From NCBI GenBank assembly GCA_023014335.1, contig JAECYW010000008.1:2852001-2916000 (forward strand): a stretch of DNA of 64,000 bases, read 5' to 3'. Below are positions 57,948 through 64,000 of the stretch, piece by piece. The translations under genes and the position numbers were made by a program. This DNA comes from Galerina marginata. Its lineage: Eukaryota; Basidiomycota; Agaricomycetes; Agaricales; Galerinaceae. Position 1 is the first letter of the stretch, and every line of letters begins with the position of its first letter. Below the pieces are notes generated by a model, which saw only the letters and a program-made list of their open reading frames with translations, was not told the DNA's origin and made no database searches.

Positions 57948-59618
57948 CTAAATATGAGGAATAGATAAAGTCCATTCCACCTCAGCCAACGCCGCCGGTG
58001 GAAGACTTCGAAGCGAAACAAGGGCTCCGACCAAAAGGGCCAGCCTTGCAAAAACGTACAACGGGAGAGTTGCATGCACTAAGCTCGTCACTCCCACAAA
58101 AATTAAATGCACCAAGGAGGTACTCTCACCCGGCCTAAACCGCTGCGCAACAAATATCCCTGGAATCACAACCACCGCTACACTCGTAAGGAACGCCGAA
58201 GAGACGCGCCAGATAATGCTTTCGATACGAGTTGGAAAGGGAAAATTCCAACCTGCGCAGTGAATGGCACCGAATAGAGCCGTCATTAGCGGGAGGCCGT
58301 ACACTAAGCTCATGCCAGCCCGAGTCTCGATCAAGTCCCCATCGTAGACGTAGAACGTGTTGACGCGTAGTTTGCCTTCGCCGATGCTGTTTTTCTTTTT
58401 GAAGATGTTGAATATGTCGTGTACTCGTTTGACGATAGCGACGGCGGCAGTTGCGGGCCAGCGATATAAAATGCCGGAAAGGATACACCACGCCTGCAAG
58501 GCAAGATCCCAAAACATGGCGCTCCTCTTCGGTTGGCGCGTCGGCAGTGGGGTACCAGAAGCTGGCGTCCAGTTTTCTAGTTCAATATCGTCGCTTGAAG
58601 AGTTATTTTGCTGAGTCGTTTGTTTGTCAGGATGTCGATATTGAACATCGACCTCATGCGTTTCGCTTCCCGTAGCAATTGAGGTTTCTTCAAGAGCGAT
58701 GCCTATGGACGTGAAGGCTAAGCGGCGTCGACGTGAGCAGAATTTCGGTTACGCACCTTCAGCCTCAGCGGACCTCGTTTCAATCGGCCGCAATGGTGTC
58801 GGCAGTTGTGGAGGAGTGGGATGCACGAGATAGACTGGGACCGTGGTGTGGATATTGAGAGGTTTATTCCACCAAAATACATACATGATCGCGTTCAGTG
58901 CAGCGAATGCGAGTGTTATAAGCTCTAGCTGTGTAATGATAAGGCCACGAGCGCTCCGGGCGGTGCATTGCACTATGAACCAGGTCGTTTGGACGATGAC
59001 GATTGCTTTCGAGAGTCCGTCGCCCTTGCTTCTATCCTTAATTTCATCCTCAGTGATCTTCGGCATTTCGATCAAGTTCTGTTCGAGAAGGTCTTCAAGT
59101 TTTTCTGGGCTAAGTACGCCAATGGCCATCTCTCCGTCGTGTAACATGAAGCCACCCATCTGAATATAAAACGCGTGTGTCATAGTCCATCCATAATCTG
59201 AAGGATATCGTTAGCATGCAGCCCCATGGATGAACAGGTAAAACCGAGAGGACGCACTACTAAGTTTCTGTGACAAATGACGAGCTGCAAGCCACTGCCT
59301 CGATGCCCAAAAGATGATGAGCTCTGGCGAAATAATCGACCAGAACATCAATTCGACGCGATGCAGGTTTTTCATCCACCTCCGTTTGGCCGGTCCTGGG
59401 ATGTTTGGATGAACCGAGACCCACGAGCACGCGAATATTGTGACTAGACAGCTCCACACGATATCCTGTCGTGAACGACTCGCTGAACATCCACATTCCT
59501 GTGGAAAAGACTCGGACAGACTGGGAGTTTGCTGACGCGGGACCAGAATAAAGAGGGGGGCGCCGTCGGCGTTGAGGAAACCTTGAAGAAGGTAGAGGAT
59601 AGTGAGGGGAAGGAGCAT
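57948..59618 (-). CDS. multi-pass membrane protein, family copy C
   Basis: The start at 59618 (MLLPLTILYLLQGFLNADGA) was chosen because A and B begin with the same MLL-hydrophobic leader. Blocks: QDIVWSCLVTIFACSWVSVH, HRVELMFWSIISPELIIFW; after an intron, THAFYIQMGGFMLHDGEMAI, EDEIKDRSKGDGLSKAIVIV, TTWFIVQCTARSARGL. A second intron (about 58700-58757) leads into a polar linker (IALEETSIATGSETHEVDVQ) continuous with MFWDLALQAWCILSGILYRW and further helices (LFGAIHCAGWNFPFPTRI), ending EWTLSIPHI, stop TAG at 57948-57950. This is the cleanest of the three copies for exon linkage and shows that the two halves belong to one protein. Confidence 0.8.
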
Positions 59619-60564
59619 AGTGGAGATGGGAGTACGTGTACAGTGACGACGAGGGTGAACCTGCACTTGGAATGCTTTTGGTTAGATGTCAAGAGTTATA
59701 TTGCTGCCGTTCATCACAGGCGAAACCTCCGACATGACAGCTACTGACAATGTTAAATGACAATGTTGTCAACTGCCATCATGGTCATAGAGACTGCAAT
59801 CATACCTGCTTAGACTTGCCAGCATCGGACGCGATTTCCGGTGAGTCAAAAGGACCAAGCACAGGCGGAAAGCATTTCAGCAGCTGCGGACCTGCGGTTG
59901 ACGCTTTGGGCGATTTTCCTCCTAAAATCATCATACCTCACGGTGGAGTAGGCCTACTCTAGGAGCTCGGGTCTGGAAAGGCTGGAATAGCGCGTCGAGT
60001 AGCCACTCAGTATAGCGTTGCAAACAAGGTTGGTTGGAATCGCAAAGGGAAACAGTTGATGTTGTGATTCAATTATCTAATCTAATCTACTACGCGCGGG
60101 CTACTCGGACAAGACCACAAATTATAATATTTGGCAAGTTCATTGCCCTGGTTGATGTTTCTTCATTTACTTCGCTCGTTGAATGCAGAATCTGAATCTG
60201 GCCGCTTGGTCATGAAAGGCGGGGCTTACAAGAACGAAGAATTCGAGGTGAAAAAATAAACGGCCAGAAGGTCATTTTCGGAATGCTTATTTAAGTTATT
60301 ATAAACGAATCATCATCGCGCACAGCCCGTGCCACGCCATTCTTTGCTTTACGCTCCCAGGACGATTCTGCTGGCAGTAAAAACCCATCTCATTGCATCC
60401 AATCCACAGGTGAGGGAAACTGCGTTTGTGCCAGTACTTCACTGTCACTGACCGCACCACTCCAGAATCCAGGATCGACTTCAATTTTCGAACCGAGCTG
60501 TTTTGAGTAGACTGCCAACTTACATTGTACAAGGCATGTGTTATGGTTTCGTGCAGAGGCCTGG
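59619..60564. other. divergent intergenic region between membrane gene C and the F-box gene
   Basis: About 950 bp shared by two divergent promoters. Only short open frames; no gene seen. Confidence 0.45.
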
Positions 60565-62181
60565 ATGCCTATTCTGAAGCCTCAAACTGCTATTAGGCAT
60601 AACGTTCAACAAGGTACCGGTCATTCCGACTCATTCGTCAACAAACGAATCACTTGTCAATTTCGGAGTGGAAGCGACCTCCGAGTCCGTGTCCCGATGG
60701 AAACCCAGATCTTCAAACTAGACCGCGATGTAGTATTGGACATCTTCTTGATCAACGCCGACATGGAATGCGCAACAGAGGACAGGTTTCCCGCTGTACA
60801 TACCCTTCGCCATACCTCCCAAGTATGTTCAGCCTGGAGAAATCTTATCCTTTCCTCACCATCCTTGTGGGCTCGCGTTATCGATTTTAATTTCCTCCGC
60901 AATAGAAGATGGAGAAAGAAGGTGTTGAATCGAACTGGGGGCTATGCCCTCTCCGTGCGAGGGGGTACTGCTGATCAGGAAGTTATCATTCCTTTTTTGG
61001 CAGAGAACTGGTCAAGAATACGATGCTTGACGCTATCTTTCGTCAGGTCTTCGTCGGAGAATTTGACGCAGGATACACGTTTATGGAACTTATTGGCACG
61101 TTCGGCGAACGTCCTGGAGTCGTTCCAATTGTCACTGCGGATCACCGAACTTGATTACTGGGCAGCACAGCCGATTTTTTCGCCCCCGGACTTCACACTT
61201 TTCGACAATCACGCTCCGTTGTTGAAGCATTTCTCCGCTTGGGGCATTAATTGGGATATAGGAGCGGACTGGGCGCCGCAGCTTCGTCACCTAGAAGTGA
61301 GCCACCCGATCCCCATTTACGAGTTACTCAAGGCACTCTCCCATCTTCCTCTTCTCGAAACGTTACTAGTAAAAGAGCGAGGTCGCCATGCGATAGTTCG
61401 CAGGGACGTGGAGGGGTCTCGACCTTTACCCAAAATTGCGGTGCCGCGACTAAAAAATATAGAGATCTCTTCGAGAATGGATATCACATGCTACATGGTC
61501 TTCCTTGCGCAACTAGAGCCTGTTTATGGCCGTGTATTGACCTTCGACAGCAGTACGAGTCTTGACAGGTACATATCAGACCCGCGACTTGGCATTTCAG
61601 CTGTCTCGGAGGTTCTATCGACATATTCAAACCAAGCGGGTTTAGCTACTTCCACCAGAGTAACACTGGAGTTGGACAGGTATCTGTTTAGCTTTAAGGC
61701 TTTACTACCTGCCCAAAGGGAGTTCTGTTTCTCTCTGGACTTTTATCCCAGCTTCCCAGTGAAAGACAAGGTTGACCAACTCTTTTTTGCTTTGGATCCC
61801 CCCATCTTCTACCATGTACAGATGCTTTACCTATGCGTGCATAGGGAATATGGCATCCCACCAACGGATCCTCATTTCATTAACTTCCTTGGGTCGTTTC
61901 CCTCTCTCCAAATCTTAGAAACCACTCCGGTGACTTTGGATTACCTTCTTGGTCTTCCAGAGGATGTACTCAAGTCCGCCTTTCCAGTCCTGCAGGAGAT
62001 TAAGATCGACTTGGGGGAAGAGGAGGAGAAAGAGGTGGTTCCCATTCGGGCCTTCATTCTTTCAAGAAGGGTTCTAGGAGCGCCGATTTCGGTCCTGACC
62101 GTCAGAAGGTCAAGCTGGAGTACTTCAGAAAACTTGAGGTCTCTTAAAGGACGTGCTGGAGTAACGGTAATGGAAATCTAA
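60565..62181 (+). CDS. F-box protein, intronless
   Basis: Single exon, about 538 residues from the ATG at 60565. The F-box is METQIFKLDRDVVLDIFLIN, then LRHTSQVCSAWRNLILSSPS and LWARVIDF, a typical Agaricomycete F-box. The remainder has leucine-rich periodicity (LLKHFSAWGI, LRHLEVSHPIPIYELLKAL, LPLLETLLVKE, PRLKNIEISS, FPSLQILETT, FPVLQEIKIDL), consistent with a diverged LRR solenoid as the substrate-binding part. The true start may be the ATG at 60697 (METQIFK), since the F-box usually lies near the N-terminus; the upstream 44 codons have no motif. Role: SCF adaptor, target unknown. Confidence 0.78.
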   Translation: MPILKPQTAIRHNVQQGTGHSDSFVNKRITCQFRSGSDLRVRVPMETQIFKLDRDVVLDIFLINADMECATEDRFPAVHTLRHTSQVCSAWRNLILSSPSLWARVIDFNFLRNRRWRKKVLNRTGGYALSVRGGTADQEVIIPFLAENWSRIRCLTLSFVRSSSENLTQDTRLWNLLARSANVLESFQLSLRITELDYWAAQPIFSPPDFTLFDNHAPLLKHFSAWGINWDIGADWAPQLRHLEVSHPIPIYELLKALSHLPLLETLLVKERGRHAIVRRDVEGSRPLPKIAVPRLKNIEISSRMDITCYMVFLAQLEPVYGRVLTFDSSTSLDRYISDPRLGISAVSEVLSTYSNQAGLATSTRVTLELDRYLFSFKALLPAQREFCFSLDFYPSFPVKDKVDQLFFALDPPIFYHVQMLYLCVHREYGIPPTDPHFINFLGSFPSLQILETTPVTLDYLLGLPEDVLKSAFPVLQEIKIDLGEEEEKEVVPIRAFILSRRVLGAPISVLTVRRSSWSTSENLRSLKGRAGVTVMEI

Positions 62182-62647
62182 GAACCTAGTTAGATGTATG
62201 TCATTATTGTAGGGTGATAATTATGTTCTGTGGTACCATCGACCTAATTTGCCGACGACAGTCACACAATCCTTCCTTTCGCGCTCCCGCTGTGCTGCCG
62301 CCACCTTTTTTCTTTTTGATCCGAAATTTCAATCTTTACTGTTATTTCAACGAGAATACAATTTATTTTCCTCGTTACTCTAATTGGCATTGAGAAAGGT
62401 TCGTGTGCTTCATCCACGCTATTCTGCTCTCCCAGTCACCTGGCCAGCATGCAGTGTTTATTCAATGCTCAAGGTCAGTTAATGTCGTAAATGGGATTTA
62501 TTGACTGGATGCTAAGTATTTCACTGCTGTACATATGGGTTCCGCCGATAATGTATTAAGACGCACAAAAAATATGCCGGAGAGGTGAATGTAAAATGAG
62601 AAAGCAAAGTCCAAACGTTCTGAAGTGGTGAAACCACCGATATCAAA
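62182..62647. other. intergenic, convergent 3' ends
   Basis: 3' regions of the F-box gene and the small heat-shock gene. Nothing else seen. Confidence 0.5.
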
Positions 62648-63237
62648 TTATGCAATCGTGATTTTCTTGGGCGCGAGTTCAGGTGCCGATTTCGGGAAGG
62701 TGATGGTTAGAACACCATTCTCCATCGAGGCTTTGATCTCTTCGTCCTGCACAATTAAATCAGCCCTAGTTCTTCAAGTTCGTTTGCCGGTAACGGAAGC
62801 ACCCACCTTGACGCCCTGAGGGAGCTGAAGCGTCCTCGAATATTTCCCATAACGTCTTTCCTTCACCGCATAGCCGTCCTCGCTCTTTTCCGTGGTCTGC
62901 TTCGTCTCAGTAGAGACGGTGAGCTTGCCGTTGTGCACATCGATTTGCACGTCCTCCTTTTGTGCGCCGGGGAACTCGAAGGAAGCGGTTACAAGATTTT
63001 TGTCGCCGTCTTCGTGGAGGTCCATTCTAAAATTTTATCAGCATTTCAAACGAAATGGCGAGAAAGTTAGTTGGAAGCGTACCTTGGTTTGAATGGCCTC
63101 ACGGCAGTGTCGACGTGGCCATTGCCGTTTGGTCTCTGCACTTGACTACCGTTTCTGGCGACGTGACGAGGGGAAAAGGCTTCCTCGAAAAAACGGTCGA
63201 AATCGTAGTAGGGCTCGTAGAAGAAGACGCTAGACAT
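62648..63237 (-). CDS. small heat-shock protein (HSP20, alpha-crystallin domain)
   Basis: ATP-independent chaperone that holds unfolding proteins in the cytosol. Three exons (63237-63083, 63026-62807, 62746-62648) give 157 residues, a normal sHSP size. N-terminus MSSVFFYEPYYDFDRFFEEA, then the alpha-crystallin domain: MDLHEDGDKNLVTASFEFPG, VQIDVHNGKLTVSTE, RRYGKYSRTLQLPQGVKV, and the last strand region DEEIKASMENGVLTITFPK with the A-x-x-x-N-G-V-L signature. The C-terminus reads APKKITIA, an I-x-I-type tail used in oligomer contacts. Stop TAA at 62648-62650. A TATA box and heat-shock elements lie upstream. Confidence 0.93.
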
Positions 63238-63340
63238 GTTGAGGATGGGTTGGTAGTTTTTGTGTTGTGAATTGGAAGGGACTTGAGAGCTGATTCGTAT
63301 TTTGTACAATTGTTGGGGATTGAGGTATCTGCGGACTCGT

Positions 63341-63347
63341 ATTTATA
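63341..63347 (-). promoter_or_regulatory. TATA box of the sHSP gene
   Basis: TATAAAT on the minus strand, about 105 bp before the ATG at 63237, between the heat-shock elements and the gene. Confidence 0.65.
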
Positions 63348-63409
63348 CCTTTTCCGAGGGTTGTGTACGTCTGTTTCGATACCGGTCTGGAGTTGCGCGG
63401 CAGCATGTG

Positions 63410-63422
63410 GAAACTTCGAGAA
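63410..63422 (-). promoter_or_regulatory. heat-shock element (three perfect units)
   Basis: GAAACTTCGAGAA fits nGAAnnTTCnnGAAn exactly: three alternating 5-bp units, the minimal strong HSF1 site. It lies about 65 bp upstream of the TATA box and 173 bp from the ATG. Confidence 0.75.
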
Positions 63423-63507
63423 GGTGAGAAAAGCCATATTTGGAAACTGTAGGTCCTTCCATTTTTCTCCCACGCGCTTCCAGAGAGTCGACGCAGTTTC
63501 TGTACGG

Positions 63508-63515
63508 TTCTAGAA
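63508..63515 (-). promoter_or_regulatory. second, partial heat-shock element
   Basis: TTCTAGAA, two perfect inverted HSE units, about 90 bp further upstream of the first element. Confidence 0.5.
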
Positions 63516-64000
63516 ACAAATTTGCCTCTCCTTTCTGAATCTTACAAACTCAATGGAAAACATTATGAGGACAATGTTGGGAAAAACCAAGATCTTTTTG
63601 GCTTCAAGATGCTCATGGAAGTGGGAGGAGCCTGCTGTTCCATAGCTCTGCGCGGACGCTTGGAGGTACGTTATGTGCTCATATCTTGTACGCTGGTGTC
63701 AATTTGACCGGAATCTGATGTCTAAAGCTCTCAGGCCACCCCACGCCGCACTTACCCACCTATCCTCGCCGATCCCTCCCCCAGCTGGCCACCACCTATC
63801 CTATAGCCTTTCTACCCCGTCTGTAGAATTCTACAGCACCGACACTATCGATGCGATGTAAACGTTCTATAGAACGAGTCTATCAGTAATATGTAGCTAA
63901 CCTATGTGCACAAGGGTCTGCATAATTAGTCCACCCTACGAGCCTTCTCCGGCGGCTCAACACCACGTTAATTTCAACATTATAGGTAGGCAGGCTGTCA
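63516..64000. other. right-edge intergenic sequence
   Basis: No supported gene. Short open frames at 63522-63861 (+) have no recognisable motif. Confidence 0.4.

Noticed and set aside
1..64000. CRISPR arrays, rRNA genes, bacterial operon signals or a plasmid origin
   Set aside because: None seen. Intron structure, TATA boxes and protein families are those of a fungal nuclear genome.

Overview
This window looks like nuclear DNA of a mushroom-forming basidiomycete (Agaricomycetes, probably Agaricales). The reasons are gene style (many 45-65 bp GT-AG introns, TATA boxes, monocistronic genes on both strands) and gene content: F-box proteins, Kelch-MYND proteins, a TKL-type kinase, an HNH-domain protein of a type I associate with Agaricomycetes, a fruit-body-type secreted protein and duplicated Ras-like GTPases. 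Assignments come from reading translations and motifs. No database search was possible.

Layout. 1-940 (-): 5' part of a secreted alpha/beta hydrolase cut by the window edge. 2816-5523 (+): F-box protein. 5869-14058 (+): three tandem six-exon genes coding for a TPR-like helical region, Kelch repeats and a C-terminal MYND zinc finger. A broken fourth copy (14332-15097) follows, fused to a reversed fragment of an HNH gene (15105-15385) and a non-coding repeat (R1). 17627-22215 (+): very long ATG4 autophagy protease. 23168-25600 (+): secreted flavin-containing monooxygenase. 26917-28416 (-): protein kinase. 28951-29163: a 213-bp terminal-inverted-repeat element with perfect 8-bp target duplications. 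29588-32106 (-): fifth Kelch-MYND gene, then a dead C-terminal fragment of a sixth, interrupted by repeat R2. 34571-36086 (+): HNH-domain gene lying between direct repeats R2 and R3. 37-43.9 kb: gene-poor, one possible exon pair. 43997-45681 (+): fruit-body-type secreted protein. 46221-47415 (-): Rossmann-like protein resembling the BMT5/DUF2431 group. 47777-59618 (-): three paralogous multi-pass membrane proteins with two adjacent Ras-like genes nested between them. 60565-62181 (+): F-box protein. 62648-63237 (-): small heat-shock protein with TATA box and heat-shock elements.

How it fits together. Housekeeping genes (ATG4, sHSP) are single-copy islands within lineage-expanded families that duplicated locally and partly decayed. 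The Kelch-MYND/HNH/R-repeat material occurs in opposite orientations on both sides of the ATG4-FMO-kinase block, so this is a rearranged duplication landscape. The least ordinary protein-level signal is the pair of Ras-like genes. Both keep the P-loop Lys, NKCD, SAK and CaaX motifs but carry substitutions at position 12, at switch I Thr35 and in the DTAGQ switch II motif, so they should not cycle like normal Ras.
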